A DNA stretch of 47,339 nt, taken from NCBI GenBank assembly GCA_018369555.1, contig JAGZCC010000010.1, forward strand, positions 1 to 47,339. The letters are read 5' to 3'. Each line of letters begins with the position of its first letter. Position 1 is the stretch's first letter. This DNA is from Thomasclavelia spiroformis (GTDB lineage Bacteria > Bacillota_I > Bacilli_A > Erysipelotrichales > Coprobacillaceae). This document shows, piece after piece, positions 27,088 through 35,626 of this stretch. Below the pieces are notes generated by a model. That model was not told the DNA's origin, ran no database searches, and worked only from the letters and a program-made list of their open reading frames with translations. A program made the translations under genes and the position numbers.

Positions 27088-27298
27088 AAAAAAGCATCGT
27101 CATAAGGACGAATGCTCGTGGTACCACCTTACTTTGCATAATATTTATGCCTCAAAAACTTTAACGCAGTTATACGTGTTTACCTACTTAGTTTCAATAA
27201 ACATGCTCCTAGGCTACCTTCAATTTTTTATTTTATCCTATTTCCACCAACAAGGACTCTCTATCAAACATCAAAACCTACTCTTCCTAATCATTGCT
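27088..27298 (-). ncRNA. T-box riboswitch for valine (valS leader)
   Basis: The T-box sequence AAGGTGGTACCACG (27117-27130) is followed by a terminator hairpin (27088-27116) with a T-tract. Upstream are an AGTA-like bulge and GTTGGTGG, typical of stem I. In the segment TTGAAGGTAGCC the triplet GTA (27215-27217) is in the expected place for the specifier, a valine codon. Uncharged tRNA-Val should favour antitermination. Confidence 0.93.
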
Positions 27299-27304
27299 AA
27301 AGAC

Positions 27305-27333
27305 ATTTTAACAAAAACCATTCCACTAGTCAA
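27305..27333 (-). promoter_or_regulatory. Promoter of the valS T-box transcript
   Basis: -35 TTGACT (27328-27333), a 17-base spacer, and -10 TAAAAT (27305-27310). The -35 overlaps the end of the ysxE-like gene. Confidence 0.8.
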
Positions 27334-28246
27334 TTGAAAGCTTTTTATTTAACGAAGAAATAGAATCCAAATAATATAACAAACGAGACATAACAATAAT
27401 ATTATTAATTTCATCATGTTCCAATTTAATAATTGGTACAACATGCAACAAACATCTAAGCAACAATTTTTCTTCTTTCAAAAATTTCAATTTACAAAAA
27501 TAACTATCCAAAATCACATCAAAATCAAAAATAAGTTCTGGTATCTTTTGATACATATTATAGATATCATAAATACACAAATTAATCTTAATATGATCGA
27601 ATGAAATCAACTTGCCTTCTTTCATCATAATATGAGCATAATTAAAATTATTGTAAGTCAAACATAATCTAATTGTATCTAAATTACATACATAATCTCG
27701 ATAACATTCTAATATTTCCATTGCATTTTTTAAACAACATTCAATCTTATGATAATTCAAAACAAACATCCATCCTGTTGGACTTTTATAAAGCATCGTC
27801 TCAAAATTAGTCATCAACTCATCATAATAATCTTTTCGTTCATGAATAATTCTTTCAAGATCTTCAATTTGCTGCTTAAAAAAGCTTTTAGATGCACTAT
27901 AATTAAAAAAAGTTTTTGAATGCAAATATGCTAAACATTCATAATAAAATTTCAATTTCAACTCTTTTACAATCGCATTATCCTCTTTTACCCATCTACT
28001 TAAATAAAACAGCTTATCTTCATAGATTGTAATTGGTTGATGATTTACATTTTTTATTACTTTTAAAAAACATTCTAAATGTAAGCTTTCGATATGATCA
28101 AAAACAACTGTCAAACTACTATTTTCAATAAACTTTAAACAAAAAAATCCTTCATTACATTTTACTTTATAGACTTTTTGAGAAACCTTAATCAATCCAA
28201 TAACCTTTAAACAATAGGCCTCTTCAATAATTTTACTTACCGACAT
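27326..28246 (-). CDS. YsxE-like spore coat protein with degenerate kinase fold
   Basis: A 306-residue protein with the shape of the CotS/YsxE aminoglycoside-phosphotransferase-like family. The N-lobe has VYKVKCNEGFFCLKFI. The position of the usual catalytic HxDxxxxN reads YNNFNYAHIMM, and the metal-binding DFD position reads SFDHIK, so kinase activity is doubtful. It overlaps spoVID by 14 bases and precedes valS, exactly the Bacillus spoVID-ysxE-valS order. This supports a spore coat role in the mother cell. Confidence 0.78.
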   Translation of the reverse strand: MSVSKIIEEAYCLKVIGLIKVSQKVYKVKCNEGFFCLKFIENSSLTVVFDHIESLHLECFLKVIKNVNHQPITIYEDKLFYLSRWVKEDNAIVKELKLKFYYECLAYLHSKTFFNYSASKSFFKQQIEDLERIIHERKDYYDELMTNFETMLYKSPTGWMFVLNYHKIECCLKNAMEILECYRDYVCNLDTIRLCLTYNNFNYAHIMMKEGKLISFDHIKINLCIYDIYNMYQKIPELIFDFDVILDSYFCKLKFLKEEKLLLRCLLHVVPIIKLEHDEINNIIVMSRLLYYLDSISSLNKKLSID

Positions 28247-29015
28247 AAGGAATAATCAAAACATTGCCAGCAACTAGAGGTTTATCTTGATTATAATCTC
28301 GAATAATACCTTCATCAATTTTATAACGACTAGCTACACTTTCATAATCATCATTTTCTTTAACAATATACAAATAATAAGTACCAATACTATCGCTAGA
28401 ATCTTTAAAAATAGGACGTGATTTACTTGGATAAATTTTTTCTTGTAACTGTTCTTCAATCTCTTCAGTTACTGCCTTTTCTTTACTCACTACCTCTTTT
28501 TTTATACCGTTATAATCATCAATTGGTTTTACAACTTGACTAGCAATAATCTCACTTTCTTTTCCCAACGATTCATCAATAGTTGGATTATTTTCTAAGG
28601 GTTGTTTTTCAATTATTGGTTCTTTACGAATTAAATTTTCAATTTCATCAACCGCCTCTTTTTCAAACAATGAATCATCTTTAACATAGCGATCTTCACC
28701 ATCAACTACTCCATGAATTCCAACTTCAATTTTTATTTGAATATTACCATCTTTAATATGATAATTAAAATCTTCCACTTTAATATTAAAATCACGTTGA
28801 TCAACAATCTTATCAAAAGTTGCTAAAACATCCATATCAACATCATCATGAAATTTTTTACCTTCGTTATATTCCCCCTTTACAATTAAGCTTCCAATTG
28901 CCCGTACACCAACACTTTCAATCTTATAATTAATTGATTCATCAACCGATAAAGACAATAATTCTGTTAATTCATGATTCAAATCAATCCATTTTTCAAA
29001 ATATATTTTTTGCAT
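28233..29015 (-). CDS. spoVID: Spore coat morphogenesis protein SpoVID-like (LysM)
   Basis: In Bacillus SpoVID drives coat encasement of the forespore. This 260-residue protein keeps the N-terminal beta domain (FEKWIDLNHELTELLSLSVDESINYKIES, GSLIVKGEY), an acidic low-complexity middle (about 130-205) and a C-terminal LysM (YYLYIVKENDDYESVASRY ... AGNVLIIPY). It is about half the length of Bacillus SpoVID because the middle is short. The ATG at 29015 follows GGGAGG; the frame extends nine codons upstream without support. A sigma-E-like promoter precedes it. Confidence 0.88.
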   Translation of the reverse strand: MQKIYFEKWIDLNHELTELLSLSVDESINYKIESVGVRAIGSLIVKGEYNEGKKFHDDVDMDVLATFDKIVDQRDFNIKVEDFNYHIKDGNIQIKIEVGIHGVVDGEDRYVKDDSLFEKEAVDEIENLIRKEPIIEKQPLENNPTIDESLGKESEIIASQVVKPIDDYNGIKKEVVSKEKAVTEEIEEQLQEKIYPSKSRPIFKDSSDSIGTYYLYIVKENDDYESVASRYKIDEGIIRDYNQDKPLVAGNVLIIPYVGK

Positions 29016-29042
29016 ATATACCTCCCATACAAATATATGCAA
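29010..29042 (-). repeat. Inverted repeat around the spoVID start
   Basis: Perfect 10-base arms TTGCATATAT/ATATATGCAA enclose a 13-base loop that contains the GGGAGG ribosome site. One arm covers the ATG and the other covers the sigma-E -10. An mRNA hairpin could mask the start codon if transcription begins far enough upstream. Confidence 0.7.
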
Positions 29043-29059
29043 AAAAATATTAGATATGA
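29032..29059 (-). promoter_or_regulatory. Sigma-E-like promoter of spoVID
   Basis: -35 TCATATC (29053-29059), a 13-base spacer, and -10 CATATATT (29032-29039) fit the sigma-E pattern KMATATT-N13-15-CATACAHT. Confidence 0.6.
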
Positions 29060-29079
29060 AAAAAGACAGTTAAACTGCC
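29057..29079 (-). terminator. Terminator after engB
   Basis: GGCAGTT pairs with AACTGTC (one G-U pair), followed by six T. Confidence 0.78.
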
Positions 29080-29678
29080 TAATCAAAATTAATTTCACAC
29101 AATTCATATATGGCATTCCATGCTTCTTCAATTCCATTTTTTTTCAAACTTGAAAAACGAACAAATTTGTCCTCTTTTTGAAATCCTAAAGTATTTTTTA
29201 TCAACTGCTCATTTTTCTTCAAATCATTTCGTTTCAATTTATCCTCTTTAGTTGCTACAACAATTACTGGAACATTATGATGTTTAACAAATTCATACAT
29301 CATCACATCATCTTTAGTCGGTTTATGACGATAATCAACTAATAAAATAAATCCCTTTAAACTCGAACGCAATGTAATATATTCATCCATTGTTTTTCCA
29401 AACTGTTTAGTTACATTATCATTAACTTTAGCATAACCGTATCCTGGAACATCAACAAAATACAAAGCATCATTAACATTAAAAAAATTTAATGTTCTTG
29501 TCTTCCCTGGTGTACTAGATACTTTAGCTAAACCTTTTCGATTTAACATTGCATTGATAAAACTACTTTTTCCAACATTACTTCGCCCTGCTAAACACAT
29601 TTCTGGATAAGTTTCCTGAGGCCACTGACTCTTCCAAGCGGCTGAAAGTACATATTCTGCTTTTTTTATCTTCACCAT
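29079..29678 (-). CDS. engB: Ribosome biogenesis GTPase EngB/YsxC
   Basis: An essential GTPase for 50S assembly. G1 AGRSNVGKSSF, G3 DVPGYGYAK, G4 ATKEDK and G5 FSSLKKNG are visible. From the ATG at 29678 (SD AAGGTGAT) the protein has 199 residues, the usual size. The frame opens six codons earlier. It follows lon, as in Bacillus lonA-ysxC. Confidence 0.96.
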   Translation of the reverse strand: MVKIKKAEYVLSAAWKSQWPQETYPEMCLAGRSNVGKSSFINAMLNRKGLAKVSSTPGKTRTLNFFNVNDALYFVDVPGYGYAKVNDNVTKQFGKTMDEYITLRSSLKGFILLVDYRHKPTKDDVMMYEFVKHHNVPVIVVATKEDKLKRNDLKKNEQLIKNTLGFQKEDKFVRFSSLKKNGIEEAWNAIYELCEINFD

Positions 29679-29708
29679 TTCTATCACCTTTTTCATTGTA
29701 TCATAAAA

Positions 29709-29734
29709 TAAGAAAAGGGTTAAATTTTTAACCC
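29709..29734 (-). terminator. Terminator after lon
   Basis: GGGTTAAA pairs with TTTAACCC and is followed by TTTT, ending directly at the lon stop codon. Confidence 0.8.
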
Positions 29735-32056
29735 TTATTTAACAAGTGCATGTTCTAAAACTATATCAATATGATCAGCCAAAACAATTTCTAATTCATC
29801 TCTTACAGATTCAGGAATATCATCAATATCTTTTGCATTATCTTTAGGAATAATAATTTTTTTAATTCCTGAACGATGTGCAGAAATAGATTTTTCTTTC
29901 AATCCACCAATTGCAAGTACATTACCTCTTAATGTAATCTCACCAGTCATAGCTACATCACTACGTACCGGTTTATTTTTTAATGCTGAGTAAATCGCTG
30001 TAGTTAACGTTACTCCAGCACTAGGACCATCTTTTTTCACTGCTCCTTCTGGAACATGAATATGAATGTCCTCTTTATCAAATTTAACATCTTCAAGGCC
30101 ATATTTAACTTTATTTGCTTTCATGTAATCTAAAGCTATTGATGCTGATTCTTTCATGACATCACCTAATTGTCCAGTAATTACAAATTTACCAGATCCA
30201 TCAAAATGATTTACTTCAATCGGTAAGATATCACCACCAAATTGAGTATAAGCCATTCCTGTAACAACTCCAATTTGATCACGTTCTAATTTTTTAGTGT
30301 GTTCAAATGGGGCTTTACCTAAATAATTTTCAAGATCTTTAGCAACAATAGTAGTCATACTTTGCTTATCTTTTAAAATAATCAAAACAACTTTACGACA
30401 TACTTTAGCAATTAATCTTTCTAAATCACGAACTCCTGCTTCGCGAGTATAATGACGAATAATTTTCATAATTGCATCATCTTCAAAAATTAATTGTTCA
30501 GATGTTAATCCATGCATAGCTAACTGTTTTTTAATTAAATGATTTTTTGCAATCATTAATTTTTCTTGTTCAGTATAAGAAGAAAGTTCAATGATTTCCA
30601 AACGATCTCTAAGCGGACCAGGAATATTACCTAAATCATTAGCAGTAGCAATAAACAATACTTTTGATAAATCATATGGTTCTTCTAAATAATTATCTGA
30701 AAATTGACTATTTTGTTCTGGATCAAGTACTTCCAACATTGCACTAGTAGGATCACCTTTATAATCACTTGACATTTTATCAATTTCATCTAATAAGAAA
30801 ACAGGATTAATAACACCGGCTTTTTTCATACTTTGAATAATTCTACCAGGCATAGAACCTAAATAAGTACGGCGATGTCCCCTAACTTCAGCTTCATCCT
30901 TAACCCCACCTAAAGATGCTTTAACAAACTTACGTTCTAATGCTCTAGCAATACTTTTTGCAAGTGAAGTTTTACCAACTCCTGGTGGACCTGCCAAGCA
31001 AATAATTGGTGCTTTTAAATTTTGGGTCATTTGTTTAACAGCCAAATGTTCAACAATTCTTTCTTTTACTTTTTCTAATCCATAATGATCCGCATTTAAA
31101 ACATCTTCAACTTTTTGAATATCTTCAACATCTTTAGTTTCTTGATACCAAGGGACTTTTAACATCCAATCAATGTATGTTCTAACAACATTCGACTCAG
31201 CTGATGCTGCTGGCATTGTTTCAAATCTTTTTAATTCTTCTTCAATTTTATCTTTAACGTATTGTGGATACGAATTTTTTTGTAATTCCTCACGTATTGA
31301 TTCAGCATCATCTTCTTTAGGAACACTATCTCCTAATTCTTCTTTAATTGCTCTAAGTTTTTCACGTAAATAGTATTCACGTTGATTTTCATCAATACTT
31401 TCACGTACCTTACGATTAATTGATTCTTCAATTTCACTAATTACTTTTTCCGATTCAATCGAACTAATAACTAATAGTAAACGTTCATTTACATTAATAG
31501 TTTCTAATATTTTTTGTTTTTGCATAAATTCAACTGGTAAATATTGTCCTATTGTATCAGCTAAAACACTTGCAGAAACACCACTTGTAAGACGATTAAT
31601 CGAATCTAGTGGGATATTTGGGATACTTCTTCTAGCTTTTTCAAAATAAGATGTAGCCTTACGAACTAATGCCACTTCTTCATTACGATCGCCTATTTCA
31701 TCTTCAAGAATAGTTACTTGAGAATAAATGGCACCATTTTGTTCAACAAAATTATCTAAGCGTACTCTTTTTGTTCCAAGCACAGTAAGCTTTACTGTTC
31801 CTGCGCTATCACGACGCACTTTACGGTCAATTTTACAAATAGTACCTATATGATATACATCATCAAAAGAAGGATTATCCGTTAAAGGATTAACTTGAGA
31901 AACAAAAACGACATTATTATCATGCTCATTCGAACTTAACTCAAGTGCTTTTAAACTCATAGGACGTCCAACATCTAATGTTAATTTGTTTTCTGGGAAA
32001 ACAACCATACCTCGAGTACAAACTACCGGTAAATTTAATACAGTTTGTTCGTTCAC
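29735..32056 (-). CDS. lon: ATP-dependent protease Lon
   Basis: A full-length 773-residue LonA. The N-terminal substrate-binding domain is at about 8-200, followed by a coiled region. The AAA+ module has Walker A CLAGPPGVGKTSLAKSIA and Walker B PVFLLDEIDKM. The C-terminal serine-lysine protease domain has the catalytic serine in KDGPSAGVTL. It degrades misfolded and regulatory proteins. It lies directly after tig; the clpX and lonB of the Bacillus cluster are absent. Confidence 0.99.
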   Translation of the reverse strand: MNEQTVLNLPVVCTRGMVVFPENKLTLDVGRPMSLKALELSSNEHDNNVVFVSQVNPLTDNPSFDDVYHIGTICKIDRKVRRDSAGTVKLTVLGTKRVRLDNFVEQNGAIYSQVTILEDEIGDRNEEVALVRKATSYFEKARRSIPNIPLDSINRLTSGVSASVLADTIGQYLPVEFMQKQKILETINVNERLLLVISSIESEKVISEIEESINRKVRESIDENQREYYLREKLRAIKEELGDSVPKEDDAESIREELQKNSYPQYVKDKIEEELKRFETMPAASAESNVVRTYIDWMLKVPWYQETKDVEDIQKVEDVLNADHYGLEKVKERIVEHLAVKQMTQNLKAPIICLAGPPGVGKTSLAKSIARALERKFVKASLGGVKDEAEVRGHRRTYLGSMPGRIIQSMKKAGVINPVFLLDEIDKMSSDYKGDPTSAMLEVLDPEQNSQFSDNYLEEPYDLSKVLFIATANDLGNIPGPLRDRLEIIELSSYTEQEKLMIAKNHLIKKQLAMHGLTSEQLIFEDDAIMKIIRHYTREAGVRDLERLIAKVCRKVVLIILKDKQSMTTIVAKDLENYLGKAPFEHTKKLERDQIGVVTGMAYTQFGGDILPIEVNHFDGSGKFVITGQLGDVMKESASIALDYMKANKVKYGLEDVKFDKEDIHIHVPEGAVKKDGPSAGVTLTTAIYSALKNKPVRSDVAMTGEITLRGNVLAIGGLKEKSISAHRSGIKKIIIPKDNAKDIDDIPESVRDELEIVLADHIDIVLEHALVK

Positions 32057-32083
32057 TTTAATTCCTCCTATCTTTCATTTACT

Positions 32084-32105
32084 AAAAAGACGCTTTGGCG
32101 TCTTT
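32084..32105 (-). terminator. Terminator after tig
   Basis: AAAGACGC pairs with GCGTCTTT with a T-tract. It separates tig from lon. Confidence 0.82.
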
Positions 32106-32108
32106 CAA

Positions 32109-33392
32109 TTATTTCTTTAAGTTATCTTTTACTAAATCGATAGCTTTACGAGTTAAAATATCATTTTCAACACGGCTCATATTTCCTTTGAAAATATTTT
32201 TAACTTCATCTAATTCTTTTTTATAATAATCAGCAATTGATTGTAATTCAGCTTCTAATTCTTCATCACTAGCAACTAATTCTTCTTCTTTAATAATTGC
32301 TTTTACAATCGCATTGATTTTAAAACGTTCTTCTGCTTGTGGTTTGATATCTTCTAAAATATCAGAAATATCTTTTCCAGTAAATTGTTTATAGATATCA
32401 AAATTTAATCCTTGACTTTGTAAATTTTGTTCAATTTCTTTCAAAATCATTTCTTGTTCTTGTTTAATTAAAGCATCACTATTTTCAATTTTTGAATTCT
32501 TGATTAATGTTTGATAAATATCATTCATAAATTTTTGTTCATTTTCATTTTCTTTACGTGCTTTAATATTAGCTTTAATATGATCTTTTAATTGATCTAA
32601 TGTTTCTACACCATCAATATTAACATCTTTAGCTAATTCATCATCAATTTCAGGTAAGTGTTTTTCTTTAATTTCATGAATAGTTACTTTGAAAACAGCT
32701 TCTTTACCAGCTAAATCAACAGCCCCATAATCATCTGGGAATTTAATAGTAATTTCTTCTTCTTTATCAATTCCCATTCCAATTAATTGATCTTCAAATC
32801 CTGGAACAAATGCTCCACTTCCAATTTCTAATGGATAATTTTCTCCACTACCACCTTCAAAAGCAACACCATCAATAAATCCTTCAAAATCGATTACTGC
32901 AGTATCACCTTTAGCAACTTTTCCATCTTCTTTTACAGATAACTCTGCAAATTGACTTTGATAATTAGCTAATTGTTCTTCAATTTCTTTTTTAGTTACA
33001 GTTACACGAGTTTTCTTGATTTCTAACCCTTTATATTCACCTAATTCAACTTCTGGTTCAACTGGAACTAAAATTTTAACTTGTAATTCTTCTTCATCAA
33101 GTTTATCAATACTTAAAGCAGGTTGTGCAATAGGTTCAACTTTTGCTTCTTCAAGTACTTTAGCAAAATTAGCTTGTAAAATCATATCAGTTGCTTCTTC
33201 AAGAATTTTACCTTTACCAATTCTTGCTTTAACAACAGATATTGGCGCTTTTCCTTGTCTAAAACCGTCAATTTTAACTTTTCTTGCTAACTTATTTAAT
33301 GCTTTTTTTTGAGATTCATTCCATTCTTCTTTATCAAATGCTACTGCTACTTCAATAATAGCATTTTCTAATTTTTTATTATTAATTTTCAT
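32109..33392 (-). CDS. tig: Trigger factor, ribosome-bound chaperone
   Basis: This prolyl isomerase and chaperone meets nascent chains at the exit tunnel. The ribosome-binding domain carries the signature region with GFRQGKAP. The FKBP domain covers about 150-240 (KGDTAVIDFEGFIDGVAFEGG), and the C-terminal cradle is helical. The ATG at 33392 follows AGGAG; the frame opens nine codons upstream. Length 427 is normal. Confidence 0.98.
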   Translation of the reverse strand: MKINNKKLENAIIEVAVAFDKEEWNESQKKALNKLARKVKIDGFRQGKAPISVVKARIGKGKILEEATDMILQANFAKVLEEAKVEPIAQPALSIDKLDEEELQVKILVPVEPEVELGEYKGLEIKKTRVTVTKKEIEEQLANYQSQFAELSVKEDGKVAKGDTAVIDFEGFIDGVAFEGGSGENYPLEIGSGAFVPGFEDQLIGMGIDKEEEITIKFPDDYGAVDLAGKEAVFKVTIHEIKEKHLPEIDDELAKDVNIDGVETLDQLKDHIKANIKARKENENEQKFMNDIYQTLIKNSKIENSDALIKQEQEMILKEIEQNLQSQGLNFDIYKQFTGKDISDILEDIKPQAEERFKINAIVKAIIKEEELVASDEELEAELQSIADYYKKELDEVKNIFKGNMSRVENDILTRKAIDLVKDNLKK

Positions 33393-33421
33393 ACAATTCT
33401 CCTTCATTAGTTTCATCACGT

Positions 33422-33450
33422 ATTATATACTATCAATTTCATTAATTCAA
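33422..33450 (-). promoter_or_regulatory. Promoter of tig
   Basis: -35 TTGAAT (33445-33450), a 17-base spacer, and -10 TATAAT (33422-33427). Confidence 0.82.
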
Positions 33451-33486
33451 CTTATTTAAACACTAATATCTTAAAAAATTATGACT

Positions 33487-34410
33487 TTAATATTCAATTT
33501 GCTTAATTTCTTCTAATTTTTCCAAAATTTCTTCTTTATCACAATTATAAAAAAACTCCATATCCTCTAACTCTACATCGATATATTGCATCGATGCTAA
33601 ATAATAATGAATTGCACCAGCAATCGCTCGATATTCAGATTCATCAATATATTTAGGATATATTAAATACAAATAAAAATTCAAAAACTGAAAACAAAGA
33701 TTAAATAATGATGGATTTTCATCTTCAATCACTTCACTCAACAAAGATAAAATCGCCTCACCTATTTCTTGATTCAATACCATTGGCGCATAACTTGGAT
33801 TAATTTCATATTCAATCCCATTTTTTACCAATATCATCTCTTCATCAATTTCTTGATCAATCATTAATTCAATCAATAAACTTTTAGCAAAACTTGGTTT
33901 ACTATCATCTTTCAAAAAAGTTCTAATAGCTGGTAGAAGGCGGCGAATATTAATTCCTTCCATCTGTTCAATTGCCATATATAAAAGTTCTTCATTAGCA
34001 ACATCTCTTTGTAAAATATTTTCCATATCATCTAAAGTAAAAGCATTATTATGACGTTCTACCCCTTCATTTGCTTCCCTTTTAGCAAGCAACAATTCAT
34101 CATAAGCAGCATTAAAAACACTTTCATATTCATATGGAATATAAGGCATCGATAATTCTTCAACAACAATATCAATTGCTTCTTCAAATTCTTCTAACTC
34201 CTTCAATGTTGCTAAATAGATACTTACAACATCATAGTATGTACCGCTCGCCTTTGCTTTAGCTAACATCCCTTCATTTTTGGCTTGATGGTATTGACCC
34301 AAACCATATAAACAAACTAATCTTTGGTATCGAACAGTTTCATCTTCTAAATCCGTAAGTAGATCTAAAGCATCCTGAAATTGACTATTTGCAATATATT
34401 CTTCAATCAT
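33487..34410 (-). CDS. TPR-like protein of unknown function
   Basis: A soluble, acidic 307-residue protein built of helices. The N-terminal 100 residues look like tetratricopeptide hairpins (QDALDLLTDLEDETVRYQRLVCLYGLGQYHQA). It resembles the DUF3196-type proteins of Mollicutes and Erysipelotrichia, but this is recalled rather than tested. A 44-residue acidic protein gene lies 21 bases upstream in the same transcript. No catalytic motif is visible. Confidence 0.75.
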   Translation of the reverse strand: MIEEYIANSQFQDALDLLTDLEDETVRYQRLVCLYGLGQYHQAKNEGMLAKAKASGTYYDVVSIYLATLKELEEFEEAIDIVVEELSMPYIPYEYESVFNAAYDELLLAKREANEGVERHNNAFTLDDMENILQRDVANEELLYMAIEQMEGINIRRLLPAIRTFLKDDSKPSFAKSLLIELMIDQEIDEEMILVKNGIEYEINPSYAPMVLNQEIGEAILSLLSEVIEDENPSLFNLCFQFLNFYLYLIYPKYIDESEYRAIAGAIHYYLASMQYIDVELEDMEFFYNCDKEEILEKLEEIKQIEY

Positions 34411-34431
34411 ACATTCTCCTTAAAAAATCAG

Positions 34432-34566
34432 TTATTCTTCATCATCTAAGTCTAATTGATATTCAGGTTCTTTTTGCTCACCTTCTTGTTGGCGTAAGCT
34501 TTCAATTACATCAATATATTGACCTAATGCACCATTCTTTAAAAAATCATCATCTGTTAAAGGCAT
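34432..34566 (-). CDS. Small acidic protein, 44 residues
   Basis: The gene starts MPLTDDDFLKNGALGQY and ends in a run of D and E. GAGGAG lies eight bases before the ATG, and a good promoter lies 23 bases further upstream, so it is very probably expressed. It is co-transcribed with the TPR-like gene. I do not recognise the family. It could be a partner or adaptor of the TPR protein (inference from linkage only). Confidence 0.72.
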   Translation of the reverse strand: MPLTDDDFLKNGALGQYIDVIESLRQQEGEQKEPEYQLDLDDEE

Positions 34567-34588
34567 ATTCATCACTCCTCAACAACTT

Positions 34589-34616
34589 ATTATAACAACC
34601 CTCAAATATTTTTCAA
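34589..34616 (-). promoter_or_regulatory. Promoter of the small acidic protein and TPR gene
   Basis: -35 TTGAAA (34611-34616), a 16-base spacer, and -10 TATAAT (34589-34594). Confidence 0.78.
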
Positions 34617-34639
34617 TTGAAAAACACATATTTACATAA

Positions 34640-35518
34640 TTATCGATACACAAAAAACAATTTAAATAACTGTTGATAATAATCTATAAAAGCACTATTT
34701 TTTCGCCAAACAAAATTAATATCATGTTCAATTGATAATCCTGCAATATCAATTTCTTTCAACAAACCACTTTTCAACTCTTTTTCAACAGCTATTTTAT
34801 ACATAAAACTAATTCCATGATTATTTTTAACCAATTGCTTAATTGTATTAATATTACTTATTTCAATTAAATTTACAAAATCATCAACACTTAAATTACG
34901 ATCTCCTAAATAACGCTCAATGATTTCTCTAGAACCTGAACCAACTTCTCTAGTAATCAAATTATATTTAAACAATTCACTAACATCTTCAACATGGTCT
35001 AATTTAAAATCACTAGATGCAACACATACATATTTTTCTTGGCAATAATGCAAAAAATCATATTCAAGCTTATTAAAATATCCCTCTACGAATGCAAAAT
35101 CAATCGTTCCTTCATTCATGTAATTCAATAATTCTCTAGTATTAGCAACTTTCATTTTAATCACTGTATTACTCTCATTAGACAAAAAACCATCAATAAT
35201 ATTAGGCATAATATATTCTCCAACTGTAAGTGTAGCTCCAAAAACCAATTCCTGCTTTTCTTTCATATCGTTAAATCGCTTTTTTAAAAAAATATCATCA
35301 TGTTTTAATGTAGTTGCATATTCTAATAAAATCTGTCCTTCTTTAGTAAGTTGCATTTTTTTACCTAGAAAATAAAATAATTTAACATTATAATACTCTT
35401 CTAAATAACGAATATGATTTGAAACAGCTGGTTGTGTAATATTCAGAAATTGACTAGCTTTAGTAAAATTCATAAATTTACAAACAGTTAAAAAAGTATC
35501 TATTCGAAAATCTAACAT
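34640..35518 (-). CDS. LysR-family regulator, CysL/YeiE-like
   Basis: A LysR regulator of 292 residues. The N-terminal winged helix has TFLTVCKFMNFTKASQFLNITQPAVSNHIRYLEE, and the effector-binding domain of two Rossmann-like lobes follows (FGATLTVGEYIMP). It is divergent from a YeiH-family membrane gene, the same pairing as E. coli yeiE-yeiH, so it probably activates that gene in response to a sulfur or small-anion signal (inference). The ATG at 35518 has AAGGGTG upstream. Confidence 0.88.
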   Translation of the reverse strand: MLDFRIDTFLTVCKFMNFTKASQFLNITQPAVSNHIRYLEEYYNVKLFYFLGKKMQLTKEGQILLEYATTLKHDDIFLKKRFNDMKEKQELVFGATLTVGEYIMPNIIDGFLSNESNTVIKMKVANTRELLNYMNEGTIDFAFVEGYFNKLEYDFLHYCQEKYVCVASSDFKLDHVEDVSELFKYNLITREVGSGSREIIERYLGDRNLSVDDFVNLIEISNINTIKQLVKNNHGISFMYKIAVEKELKSGLLKEIDIAGLSIEHDINFVWRKNSAFIDYYQQLFKLFFVYR

Positions 35519-35537
35519 TGTATCACCCTTATCAATC

Positions 35538-35558
35538 ATAACATTTTTTTATCGTTAT
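35538..35558. promoter_or_regulatory. Candidate LysR operator
   Basis: The inverted repeat ATAAC-N11-GTTAT lies between the divergent starts, about 20 bases from the regulator ATG and 40 from the yeiH -10. This fits autorepression plus activation. Confidence 0.5.
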
Positions 35559-35596
35559 ATAAATATATATAATTTTTATTTATTATAATAATCATG

Positions 35597-35602
35597 TATA
35601 AT
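35597..35602 (+). promoter_or_regulatory. -10 of the yeiH-like gene
   Basis: TATAAT stands 24 bases before the start codon. The -35 position reads TTTATT, which is poor and consistent with need for an activator. Confidence 0.55.
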
Positions 35603-35626
35603 ATGCTCGTTTAAAGGAGGAAGACA

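Noticed and set aside
27134..27337. Plus-strand frame opposite the valS leader
   Set aside because: It is an antisense shadow of the T-box RNA with no ribosome site.
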